This document shows positions 15,771 through 23,847 of a stretch of 43,548 nt of DNA, in pieces. The DNA is from a bacterium. GTDB lineage: Bacteria; Zixibacteria; MSB-5A5; WJJR01. The notes below the pieces were generated by a model. That model saw only the letters and a program-made list of their open reading frames with translations, made no database searches and was not told the DNA's origin. Each line of letters starts with the position of its first letter. Position 1 is the stretch's first letter. The translations under genes and the position numbers were made by a program. The stretch lies in NCBI GenBank assembly GCA_035559435.1, contig DATMBC010000021.1:1-43548 (forward strand), given 5' to 3'.

Positions 15771-16766
15771 TTACGTGGTGGCCGGGAGGCCTTCGATGTC
15801 GGGCCTGGGGGTAATTTCCGCTTCCTGGCCTCGCCAGGAATCGACGCTGGAGGCGCGACGGACGCAGGCGACGGTGCAGGTCAGTTCGCACCCTTTGCGG
15901 GTGGTCGAGCTGCGGCGCAGCTGCTCCTTGCCGTATTCGAGCAACGGGATGCCGGGGTCGTTGCGGCGCTGCGAACAGTACGAGACGATGCCGAACTCAT
16001 CGACGTAGAGATAGCGGGCGCCGGCGCGGCATTTCCAGTCGGACTGGCCGGTGCGGATCATCTCGTGTTCCCAGCCCTCGCCGAAACGATGGAAGAAACT
16101 GCGGCGGCGGTCGCCGGTCATTTCATTGAAGAGCGGCTCGAGGTCGCGGTGGGCCAACAGGCCGCGGTCCAGCGAGCCGTTGCTGGAGTGCAGCAGCCCT
16201 ACGGTCATGTAGAAGCCCATCGCGCGGACCTGACGGGCCAGCTCGCGGGTCTCGGCCACCGGCGAGGAGCCGAGGACGGCGTTGACGTTGACGTTGAAAC
16301 GGGCGTATTGCGACAACAACGGCAGCTTCTTTTTCAGCAGGTTGAAGGATTTCTGCGACTGGCGGTTGGGATCGAGGTTGTCGACCGACACCTGCAACAG
16401 ATACAGTCCCGCATCGTTGAGCCGCTCGACCCACTCCTTCGTGAGCAAAAACCCGTTGGTGATGGAGGTGGGCACCATGTTGTGCCGGTTGACGCGCGCC
16501 ACCAGCGTGTCGAGTTCCGGATGCAACAGCGGTTCGCCGCCGGTGAAAGTGACCACCTGTGTGCCGAGCGCGGCCAGGTGGTCGATGTAGGCGACCAGCG
16601 TCGCGGTCGGCACCGGCGCCGAGATCTTGTCGAATTCGTTGCAGTAGCCGCACTCGAGATTGCAGCGGCGCGTCACGACCACCTGCGCGAGCATGGGACG
16701 GGTGGGATTGAGCAACGCGCCAATTCCACGGGCGATCTGAGCGGCTCGTAGAGACGTTGTTGGCAT
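15771..16766 (-). CDS. Radical SAM protein with SPASM-like C-terminus
   Basis: Predicted radical SAM enzyme, 331 residues from ATG 16766. The cluster motif CNLECGYC (C35, C39, C42) is followed by VTFTGGEPLLHPEL, the AdoMet-binding GGE segment, and ITNGFLL. The C-terminus has further cysteines (WKCRAGARYLYVDEFGIVSYC, then KGCELTCTVAC) in SPASM-like spacing for an auxiliary iron-sulphur cluster. The frame stays open upstream to 16883, but the extra 39 residues are basic, low-complexity and unlike the family, so the shorter start is preferred although no strong ribosome-binding site is visible. Related proteins modify peptides or act on lipids; the substrate is unknown. Confidence 0.88.
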   Translation of the reverse strand: MPTTSLRAAQIARGIGALLNPTRPMLAQVVVTRRCNLECGYCNEFDKISAPVPTATLVAYIDHLAALGTQVVTFTGGEPLLHPELDTLVARVNRHNMVPTSITNGFLLTKEWVERLNDAGLYLLQVSVDNLDPNRQSQKSFNLLKKKLPLLSQYARFNVNVNAVLGSSPVAETRELARQVRAMGFYMTVGLLHSSNGSLDRGLLAHRDLEPLFNEMTGDRRRSFFHRFGEGWEHEMIRTGQSDWKCRAGARYLYVDEFGIVSYCSQRRNDPGIPLLEYGKEQLRRSSTTRKGCELTCTVACVRRASSVDSWRGQEAEITPRPDIEGLPATT

Positions 16767-16944
16767 CGAGTGGACCGTTGGGCGCCCCCATAGGGACGGG
16801 GGGTTGTCGACGAATGCCACGAAAATAGCGGGTGATCGGAGCGCGGGCAAGCCAAAACGCCCAGTGCGCAGGCGCAAGTGCATTCATGCACAAACAGGTG
16901 ATGGCGGGGGTTAAATCTCACAGAAGCGCGAACGCGCCGTGGTC

Positions 16945-18834
16945 TCAACGGTCTGTCAGGGAGGTCAGCGCCCGTTGTGAGACCGGATGCGCCTGCATGA
17001 ACTCGGTGATGCGTTGACGCAAGTCAGCGGGAATCCTGTCGATGACGTTGGTGGTTTCGCCGGGGTCGGCGGACCAGTCATACAATTCCTCGACGCCGAG
17101 TTTTTCCCCCTGCAAATTGAGGATGTAGTGCCAGTGGTCGATGATCAGCGACAGCCCCAGATGGCGGCGGGTCATCTCGGTCAGATTCGACGTGACGATG
17201 ATCCGGTCGGGTGGGATTGAGTCCATAAGCGAACGGCCGGCCATGCCGTCGGTGATGTGGCGCAGACTGTCACGGCCCCAGAGATTTTCGATGTCCAGCA
17301 GCGTCGGCAAAATGTCGAGGTTGGAGACGTTGCGTGGCGCCGAATCGCGAAGCCGCCGGAATCGGGCGTGGGGCATCTCCGCCGCGTTGTACCACGGGAA
17401 AAGCACCAGCAGGGGGACACGGATGCCCTCGCGGTAGAGGCAGTTGAGGTGCCCGAAGATCTCATGTTCGTAGAAGGCCTCACCGTGGTCGGAGGTGATG
17501 ATGATCAGGGTGCCATCCAGATGGCCGTAGAAGGCCAGCGCGTGGATGATGCGGCGCAATTGATCGTCGGTGTAGCGAACGGCGTTGTCGTAGAGGTCGC
17601 GGCGGTTCTCCGCGCCGAAGGGACGGAGACTGTCGGGGGTCCAATAGGGGTAATGTGTCTGGTTCAACTGGATCACGCCGGCAAACGGCGTGCGCGAATG
17701 CAGGCCGCCCAGCCAGTCGATGAAGTGATCGACAACATAGTGATCATCGATGCCCAGGTCATTCCTGGCGCCGATGCCGGCGATCTCCTTGTTGTAGTAG
17801 TAGTCGATGGCGGGAATGGTGAAGTAGGCTCTGATGTTTTCCCACTCCTGGCTCTGTGAGGTGAAAAAGAACGTCCTGCGTCCCAGGGCCTTCTGGTACT
17901 CCCAGAAAGTCGGTTGTGTGTGCAACGCCAGCGCCGGGGACAGCGGCGAGACGCCAGTCAAGAGGGTGGGCACCGCGATGTAGGTCATCGTGGCGGTGGC
18001 ATAGGCGTTGTCGTAACGCACGGTCAAACCGCGGAAATTGTCCACCAGCGAATCGAGAAAGGGCGTGGTGGGGCGTGTGTACCCGTAGCATCCCAGCGCG
18101 TCGGCGCGCAGCGATTCGGTCAGGATGATGAGAACGCTGGTTCGCGGCTCGTGCGCGAGGGGCGGCAGGTCCATCGGCACCCGCGCCGAGAGCCCGCTGC
18201 GCCCGGCGTTCGGATCGGAGAGGCGGGTGTAGACATTGCGCAGGACGCTGGCGGAGGTGGTGAGGTCGGCGGTGTAGCACTGGTCAACGAAGCGGATGTT
18301 GTTGTGAATGACCAGGAGAATGATGACCGCCAGGGCGGCGTTGGCGGCCGCAATCACCCGGTGACGGCGAACCTGACAGCGGGCGCCGAGGAAGGCGCGC
18401 CAGCGCGACAGGCCGATCCAGATCAGCGTGAATACGATCGGCAGCGCCAGAGTGTGGCTCCACGCCCAGGAGTCGCGCAGGATGGTCCAGCTGTTATAGG
18501 GCTCGGCGAACAAATACTCGAAGGTGTAGTAGTTGGGCATCGCGCCGACGGTCAGCCGGTAGCCGTAAACCAGCACGAGGTTGATGGCGTAGAGGGCGGC
18601 GACGACCGCGGCGGCGACATGGCGCGGGCGTGTCGACGGCGCCCGCAGGAGCCAGCCGACAAAAAGCCAGAGGGCGACCGAGCCGGCCAACGACAACAGG
18701 TAGAAGAGCTTCTGTTCGAGGTTGAACGCGGCGGGACGGCCCAGGATCAAGTCCAGGGCCAGAGCGAGGAGCGGCGGGTTCAGCAGAAAGGCCACGGCAG
18801 GGACATTATGCGCGACGCCCGGAGGATCCAGCAA
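16945..18834 (-). CDS. Membrane sulfatase-superfamily enzyme (LTA synthase/phosphoethanolamine transferase-like)
   Basis: Predicted inner-membrane phospho-head-group transferase or related hydrolase, up to 629 residues. Five hydrophobic helices occupy about residues 12-190, followed by a periplasmic alkaline-phosphatase-fold domain. Metal-site motifs are LTESLRADALGCYGY and SDHGEAFYEHEIFGH. The nucleophile is probably a Thr in YATATMTYIAVPTLLTG, where true sulfatases have a Cys/Ser-x-Pro-x-Arg motif; this favours a transferase over a sulfatase. The start is uncertain: TTG 18834 or GTG 18795, because no ATG is available before the first helix. It lies 40 bp after rplY on the same strand. Probable role: decorating lipid or glycan in the envelope. 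Confidence 0.85.
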   Translation of the reverse strand: MLDPPGVAHNVPAVAFLLNPPLLALALDLILGRPAAFNLEQKLFYLLSLAGSVALWLFVGWLLRAPSTRPRHVAAAVVAALYAINLVLVYGYRLTVGAMPNYYTFEYLFAEPYNSWTILRDSWAWSHTLALPIVFTLIWIGLSRWRAFLGARCQVRRHRVIAAANAALAVIILLVIHNNIRFVDQCYTADLTTSASVLRNVYTRLSDPNAGRSGLSARVPMDLPPLAHEPRTSVLIILTESLRADALGCYGYTRPTTPFLDSLVDNFRGLTVRYDNAYATATMTYIAVPTLLTGVSPLSPALALHTQPTFWEYQKALGRRTFFFTSQSQEWENIRAYFTIPAIDYYYNKEIAGIGARNDLGIDDHYVVDHFIDWLGGLHSRTPFAGVIQLNQTHYPYWTPDSLRPFGAENRRDLYDNAVRYTDDQLRRIIHALAFYGHLDGTLIIITSDHGEAFYEHEIFGHLNCLYREGIRVPLLVLFPWYNAAEMPHARFRRLRDSAPRNVSNLDILPTLLDIENLWGRDSLRHITDGMAGRSLMDSIPPDRIIVTSNLTEMTRRHLGLSLIIDHWHYILNLQGEKLGVEELYDWSADPGETTNVIDRIPADLRQRITEFMQAHPVSQRALTSLTDR

Positions 18835-18874
18835 GGACTCTCCGGGCGCGCAAACAGCCAGTGGTCGGCGGCGA

Positions 18875-19585
18875 TTACTTCTCTTTCTTCTTCTCTTCGC
18901 CGCCGCCCTTTTCCTTTTCCTTCTCGGCGGCGCGGGCCTCGCGTTCCTTCTCGCCGATCACTTCCGGCTCGCCCGCGGCGGTTTCTTCCGTTTCGGCCGG
19001 CGCGCCCGGCGTCACTTCCTTAACCACCGTCGGCGGGACCACCGAGACGATGGTCTGGTCGCCGGGGGTGACCACAGTGACGCGATCGACTTTGATGTCA
19101 CGGGCGTGAATGGCCTGATGGATGCCCAGGTTGCTGACATCGAGGTCGATGTAGTCCGGGATGTCGGCGGGCAGCGCCTCAACCTGGACCTCACGGGCCG
19201 AGTGCTGCAGAATGCCGCCGAAATTCTTGACACCGTCGGCGATGCCGAGGATACGGATCGGCACGGTGACGCGGATCGGCTTGTCGGCGGAGATGTGCTG
19301 GAAATCGACGTGGATGACCTCGCCGGAAAGCGGGTCATGCTGGACATCCTTCACCAGCGCCAGTTCGGCCTTGGCGGAGCCCTCGACCGTCAGATCAACG
19401 ATCACATTCTCCGAGGATGACTTGTGCAGCACGGTGGTGAATTCGTGGCGGTTGAGCGCCAGCGTGGCCGGTTCGGTACGCTCCCCATAGAGAATGGCGG
19501 GAATCGAGCCGGCGGCGCGCAACTGGCGGGCGCCACCCTTCCCCTTGGCGGTGCGCGTTCGGACGGTCAAAGGCATGGTCTTCAT
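18875..19585 (-). CDS. rplY: Ribosomal protein L25, TL5/CTC form
   Basis: Binds 5S rRNA in the large subunit; 236 residues in the long two-domain form. The N-terminal L25 domain (1-95) includes RQLRAAGSIPAILYG and HVDFQHISADKPI; the C-terminal beta domain has GGILQHSAREVQVEALPADIPD and VDRVTVVTPGDQTI. An extra charged tail, rich in Glu and Lys (about 200-236), follows the usual end. ATG 19585 with GAGGAG upstream. It follows prs by 36 bp, the standard prs-ctc order of many bacteria. Confidence 0.97.
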   Translation of the reverse strand: MKTMPLTVRTRTAKGKGGARQLRAAGSIPAILYGERTEPATLALNRHEFTTVLHKSSSENVIVDLTVEGSAKAELALVKDVQHDPLSGEVIHVDFQHISADKPIRVTVPIRILGIADGVKNFGGILQHSAREVQVEALPADIPDYIDLDVSNLGIHQAIHARDIKVDRVTVVTPGDQTIVSVVPPTVVKEVTPGAPAETEETAAGEPEVIGEKEREARAAEKEKEKGGGEEKKKEK

Positions 19586-19621
19586 TGCGATGGACTCCTC
19601 AAGCGAAAAACCCAGGAACGA

Positions 19622-20668
19622 TCAAGCCCCTGCGGGCGTGTTTGTACCTACGGCGGGACGCGTCGGCTGTTTGGCCGGCGTGTCAGATTCTCTTCGTTGA
19701 TTCCCCTCTTCGAGCGCATCGGGTTCGCCCGGGAACAGGGCCGAGACCGATTGCTCGTGCGCGATCCGGGCGATGGCCTCGGCGAACAGGTGGGCGGTCG
19801 AGATAATCTTGATCTTGTCGGGGATATTTCGTTGGCTCAAATCGATGGTGTCGGCCACGCACAGAAGTTCAATCGGCGATGCCACAACGCGTTCCAGCGA
19901 CTTGCCGGAGAGGACCGGGTGGGTGCAACAGGCGTAGACTTTGCGCGCCCCGCCTTTGACCACCGCTTTGGCGGCCTCGGTCAGCGTGCCGCCGGTGTCG
20001 ATCATGTCGTCGCGAAGGATGGCGGTCTTGCCCTCGATCGAGCCAATGATGTTGAGCACCTCGGCCTGATTGGGATTGGGGCGGCGCTTGTCGATGATCG
20101 CCAGGCCGCAGGACAGGGTCTTGGCGAAGGCGCGCGCCATCTTGATCGATCCGACATCGGGGGTCACCACCACCGGGTCGGAGACACCGAGGTTGAGGAA
20201 GTAGTCGTTGAACACGATCGCCGAGTAGAGGTGATCCGACGGAATCTGGAAAAACCCCTGAATCTGCGAGGCGTGCAGGTCCATCGTCAGCACCCGGTTG
20301 GCGCCGGCCAGGGTGATCATGTCGGCGACCAGACGGGCGGTGATGGAGACGCGGGGCTGATCCTTGCGGTCGGCGCGGGCATAACCGAAGTAGGGAATGA
20401 CCGCGGTGATGCGTTTGGCCGACGCCCGTCGAGCGGCGTCGATCAGCATCAGCAGCTCCATGAGGTTGTCCGCCGGCGCGTTGGTGGACTGAACGATGAA
20501 CAGGTCGGAGCCGCGCACGTTTTCGTCGATTTTGACAAAGACTTCGCCGTCGGAGAAACGGGTGACCGTGCAGGCGGTCAGCGAGCGGTCCAGATGCTCG
20601 GCGATCCGTTGGGCGAGGGGGCGGTTGGCGTTGCCGCTGATGATCTTGAGTTCGGCGTCCATAATCAT
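19622..20668 (-). CDS. prs: Ribose-phosphate pyrophosphokinase
   Basis: Makes PRPP from ribose 5-phosphate and ATP for nucleotide, His and Trp synthesis. 348 residues. Motifs: FSDGEVFVKIDENVRG, the ATP-loop PYFGYARADRKDQPR, MDLHASQIQGFF, and the PRPP-binding DDMIDTGGTLTEAA. The C-terminus extends about 35 residues beyond the usual ~315 with a polar Pro/Thr-rich tail. ATG 20668 has AGGAACC upstream; ATG 20662 is an alternative. Cotranscription with the upstream tRNA-Gln gene is likely since the spacing is 52 bp. Confidence 0.97.
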   Translation of the reverse strand: MIMDAELKIISGNANRPLAQRIAEHLDRSLTACTVTRFSDGEVFVKIDENVRGSDLFIVQSTNAPADNLMELLMLIDAARRASAKRITAVIPYFGYARADRKDQPRVSITARLVADMITLAGANRVLTMDLHASQIQGFFQIPSDHLYSAIVFNDYFLNLGVSDPVVVTPDVGSIKMARAFAKTLSCGLAIIDKRRPNPNQAEVLNIIGSIEGKTAILRDDMIDTGGTLTEAAKAVVKGGARKVYACCTHPVLSGKSLERVVASPIELLCVADTIDLSQRNIPDKIKIISTAHLFAEAIARIAHEQSVSALFPGEPDALEEGNQRRESDTPAKQPTRPAVGTNTPAGA

Positions 20669-20720
20669 GGGTCTCGGTTCCTGCCAGCGGTCGTTGGCGC
20701 GATGACTGTTTGGGAGCGGT

Positions 20721-20795
20721 TGGCTGGGGCGCCAGGATTCGAACCTGGGAATGCAGGCTCCAAAGGCCCGTGCCTTACCGCTTGGCTACGCCCCA
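20721..20795 (-). tRNA. tRNA-Gln (anticodon TTG)
   Basis: 75 nt including an encoded CCA end (20721-20723). The cloverleaf is complete: acceptor TGGGGCG/CGCCCCA, D stem GCC/GGC, anticodon stem CGGGC/GCCTG with loop CTTTGGA, variable loop of five, T stem CCAGG/CCTGG with loop TTCGAAT. Placed between spoVG and prs on the same strand. Confidence 0.97.
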
Positions 20796-20879
20796 GTCGC
20801 GCGACCCGCCAAGGTACGAACTTTGGGCGCGTCCCGGTCGGGGATTTTTCGGATTGCCGGCCCGGGATGGGAGAGGATC

Positions 20880-21194
20880 TCAGGAGGGATGGTGATCGTC
20901 GTCGATGTCGGCGCCCCCCCGCGGCTTGCCGGCGGCGGCGGCCTTCAACTCTTCCTCGTAGGCGGCCAGTACGGCCCGTTCGATCTTCTCGCGCATCTTG
21001 TTGTTGATCGGGTGGCAGATATCCTGATGCGTGCCATCGGCGCGTTTGCGCGACGGCATGGAGACAAAGTAGCCGTTGTTCCCGTTGATAATCTTCAGCC
21101 CCCGGATGACGAATTCCTCGTCGAAGGTGACGTTGGCGAAGGCTTTCAGCTTCTCTTCATCGCGCAGGGTGACACGGACTTCGCTGATCTCCAC
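20880..21194 (-). CDS. spoVG: Septation/RNA-binding protein SpoVG
   Basis: Small conserved nucleic-acid-binding protein, 104 residues; in Bacillus a developmental regulator and in other bacteria an RNA/DNA-binding global regulator. ISEVRVTLRDEEKLKAFA, FVIRGLKIINGNNGYFVSMPS and DICHPINNKMREKIE are the family signature. GTG 21194 is preceded by AAGGAG at six bases. The C-terminal tail (about 88-104) is poorly conserved. It follows ispE by 30 bp, the usual ispE-spoVG order. Confidence 0.95.
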   Translation of the reverse strand: MEISEVRVTLRDEEKLKAFANVTFDEEFVIRGLKIINGNNGYFVSMPSRKRADGTHQDICHPINNKMREKIERAVLAAYEEELKAAAAGKPRGGADIDDDHHPS

Positions 21195-21224
21195 AGGTTG
21201 CTCCTTGAGTCAGGGCAACGGAAG

Positions 21225-22157
21225 TTACGCAAACCCGACTAAAATAGTCATCTTCGTATTCAGTGGGTGGACCAGAAACAGATCGGCGTTGTCAGTCGCG
21301 AGCGATTCGATCACAGCTCGATCTGGCGGCGTCCGGAAAATCCCGAACACTGATGGCCCACTGCCGGATACGTATGCTCCTTCCGCTCCGAGAGTTAAAA
21401 GTCGCTGCTGCCACTGGGGCACTTCGGGGATTCGACGCGCGACAACGTCTTGTAAGTCGTTGTGTAAGAGCGCCAAGGCGGCGAAAAACCCATCCCCGTC
21501 GAGACGATTGGGATAATCGGTCATTTTTGGTACACAAGTCAAGTCCAAAGCCGAGTAAACTTCCCCGGTTGGGCTTGATATCTTCGGGCAAGCTACTATG
21601 GCACACCATGTTAGATTGATCGCCGCCGGGCTGAGCCGCTCGCCCTTCCCTCGCCCGAAACAGGCCGGAGGGCCGAGAAAAAACGGCACATCGGCACCGA
21701 TTGTTGTCGCAACGGCGGCCAAGTCCAGTCTGGCCGCCTCCCCGGAATAGAGTCGGCTTAAGCCAATCAAAGTTGCCGCGGCATCGGCGGACCCGCCGCC
21801 CAGACCAGCGGCGACGGGAATCGATTTCCGCAGATGGATGCGGACATGGATGGGCGCGCCCGCCATCGTTTCAAAGGCACGGGCGGCGCGGACGACCAAG
21901 TTGCCTTCGCCGGCATTCAGATCGCCTGCGGCCAGATTGGATCGTCCCGGCGTCCAGGAAAACTGGATCCCGCCGGACGGCAGCCGCTCCATCTCCAATT
22001 CATCGAAGAGCGAGACGGCGACGAAGAGCGTTTCGATCTCGTGGTAGCCGTCGGGGCGCCTGCCGAGCACACGCAGTCCAAGATTGAGCTTGGCCGGCGC
22101 GCGCAGGAGGAGTCGTGAGGGTCGATCAGACACCGAAGGTCTTCCACCAGAGGGCAT
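21225..22157 (-). CDS. ispE: 4-diphosphocytidyl-2-C-methyl-D-erythritol kinase
   Basis: GHMP kinase of the MEP isoprenoid pathway; phosphorylates CDP-methylerythritol. 310 residues. Motifs: APAKLNLGLRVLGRRPDGYHE at the N-terminus (substrate loop), the ATP-binding PVAAGLGGGSADAAA and the C-terminal GAEGAYVSGSGPSVFGIF. ATG 22157 makes it overlap the upstream wzi-like gene by 32 bp; a GTG at 22133 would shorten the overlap to 8 bp without losing the core. Leads the ispE-spoVG-tRNA-prs-rplY cluster. Confidence 0.96.
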   Translation of the reverse strand: MPSGGRPSVSDRPSRLLLRAPAKLNLGLRVLGRRPDGYHEIETLFVAVSLFDELEMERLPSGGIQFSWTPGRSNLAAGDLNAGEGNLVVRAARAFETMAGAPIHVRIHLRKSIPVAAGLGGGSADAAATLIGLSRLYSGEAARLDLAAVATTIGADVPFFLGPPACFGRGKGERLSPAAINLTWCAIVACPKISSPTGEVYSALDLTCVPKMTDYPNRLDGDGFFAALALLHNDLQDVVARRIPEVPQWQQRLLTLGAEGAYVSGSGPSVFGIFRTPPDRAVIESLATDNADLFLVHPLNTKMTILVGFA

Positions 22158-23691
22158 TCACTCGCAGCTGCACGAACCATCCGTTGCGCCGGGCGCGGTC
22201 GACGTGCCCGGCGTTGTCGATATCGTCGTAACCCACCAGCGCCCACGCCACGAGATGGCCGCCCTGTTGCCAGCGCGGGCCGATGGCCAAACGCCACTCG
22301 CGTTCGACCGTGCCGGAGGGGAAGGGCGTGCCCTTGGGCACACCCGACTTCTGCGGATCGCTGATCCGGTTGACGCCGCGGCGGATGTAATGGAAATCGC
22401 CGCGGAGATCCAGGCGCGGCAACAAATGGCAAAGCGGCATTATGCTGATCCGGTCGGCGTCGGTGCCGAGATTCGATCCGATACCGATCACCGCGCCATC
22501 CTTGTCGCGAAGATGGAAGTAGCGATTCCACGGCTGTCCCTGTCCGTAAACGTAGGTGTTGATGCGCTGGTACTCGGCGTTGAGCGAAAGCCGTCCGCGC
22601 AGCGGCGCGGGGGACCAGAGCCCGCCGATCAGGACGCCGATCTGCTGCGGTTCGGACTCAAAGTCGATCTGGAAATCGTCGATCAGCCATTCGCCGTAGA
22701 GACGCAGCCCCGGGCGCGCGCGCCAGGAGAGTTCCAGACTCCACAGCGGGTTGTCGTTGGCGCTCTCGTTGAGCTGCTCCCAGTAGTAGGGCAGGAAGGG
22801 ATTGAGGTAGTTCCACTCGAAACGGCGGTCGAAGCCGCCGAAGACCATGACTTCGGAGGCGGCCATTTCCAGATTGGGAACGGGCTTCCAATTCAGGCGG
22901 TGCGCCACGAGATAGCGGTCCGCCAGACCCTCGGTGAATGATCCCTCCGCATAATCGGACGCAAAGACATACATCTGATCGAGCGGCGTGGCGTGGAAGG
23001 CATACGACCAGTTGCCGGCGCGGTATTGCAGCCGCAGGCCGTTGAACGGGGGCGAATGATCCGAGATCAGCATCGCGTCGTGGGGCGAGGGTCCCCAGCG
23101 CCAGTACTCGCGGCCGAACGCCACGGTCAGTCGTTTCCAGCGCGCGGTCAGCGCCGACTGCTCAACCCAGGCGGAGAAATTGTCCTTCCAATGCTTGCCG
23201 TGGAATTGACTGTCCGAGCGGGCGTCGGAGTCGAAGCGGATGCGCAGACGCACCGCGATGGCGTCCGCGACCGTGAAGGCGGGAATGAAATCCACGCCGA
23301 TGCGGTTTTCGGCGAGGCCATGGCGAAACTGATCGGTGCGGGCGGTCGGGCCCCCGCCGAGACGCAGACCGTGCTCGCGGCGGATCGGGTCCGCAGCGGC
23401 CAGCTCTTCGGCGAATTCCTGCCGCAAACGGTCGTACACGATCGCTGCGCCGGGAGTCAGCGCTTCGCGCTCGCCGTTGAGCCGCGCCAGAGCGTCGGCC
23501 ACCTCGCCGCGTGCGAGCGGCCGCGTGTGCAACAGCAGTTCCGGTAGCGGTGTGTGCGCCGACAGCTCGAACAGGGCGTCGTAAATCCAGGAATCGACGG
23601 GGATGTCCTCCACCCGCGAACCGGCGCCGATGGCCGGGGCGGCCCATAAGAGTAGCGCAGGCAAAAGACAGAGCAGGGCCAGGCGTCTCAT
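22126..23691 (-). CDS. Wzi-family outer-membrane capsule-assembly-type protein
   Basis: Predicted outer-membrane beta-barrel of the Caps_assemb_Wzi family, 521 residues. Signal peptide MRRLALLCLLPALLLWAAPAIGAG. An N-terminal helical plug region (about 27-100) precedes many amphipathic strands. The family-typical WRWGPSPHDAMLISDHSPPF and the FEWNYLNPFLPYYWE segment are present. The C-terminus ends VRVNALWWKTFGV, compatible with a final barrel strand. In Wzi-containing bacteria it attaches or assembles surface polysaccharide. It overlaps the start of ispE by 32 bp and diverges from the HEAT-repeat gene across a 156-bp spacer. Confidence 0.85.
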   Translation of the reverse strand: MRRLALLCLLPALLLWAAPAIGAGSRVEDIPVDSWIYDALFELSAHTPLPELLLHTRPLARGEVADALARLNGEREALTPGAAIVYDRLRQEFAEELAAADPIRREHGLRLGGGPTARTDQFRHGLAENRIGVDFIPAFTVADAIAVRLRIRFDSDARSDSQFHGKHWKDNFSAWVEQSALTARWKRLTVAFGREYWRWGPSPHDAMLISDHSPPFNGLRLQYRAGNWSYAFHATPLDQMYVFASDYAEGSFTEGLADRYLVAHRLNWKPVPNLEMAASEVMVFGGFDRRFEWNYLNPFLPYYWEQLNESANDNPLWSLELSWRARPGLRLYGEWLIDDFQIDFESEPQQIGVLIGGLWSPAPLRGRLSLNAEYQRINTYVYGQGQPWNRYFHLRDKDGAVIGIGSNLGTDADRISIMPLCHLLPRLDLRGDFHYIRRGVNRISDPQKSGVPKGTPFPSGTVEREWRLAIGPRWQQGGHLVAWALVGYDDIDNAGHVDRARRNGWFVQLRVNALWWKTFGV

Positions 23692-23847
23692 ACCGGGCCA
23701 TGATCGCCATGCGCCGGGAACGGGTCAATCGCATTCCCCCGGTCCGGGTATGGGGTGTATCCCATACTGTGATGCCGGGAAATCCGATGATCCGGGGCGC
23801 GGGCACGCTGTGGGAGCGCGCCGATGATGCCGATAATCTGACATGTG

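Noticed and set aside
16767-16883. N-terminal extension of the radical SAM/SPASM protein
   Set aside because: Basic, low-complexity sequence outside the conserved fold; ATG 16766 is a better start.
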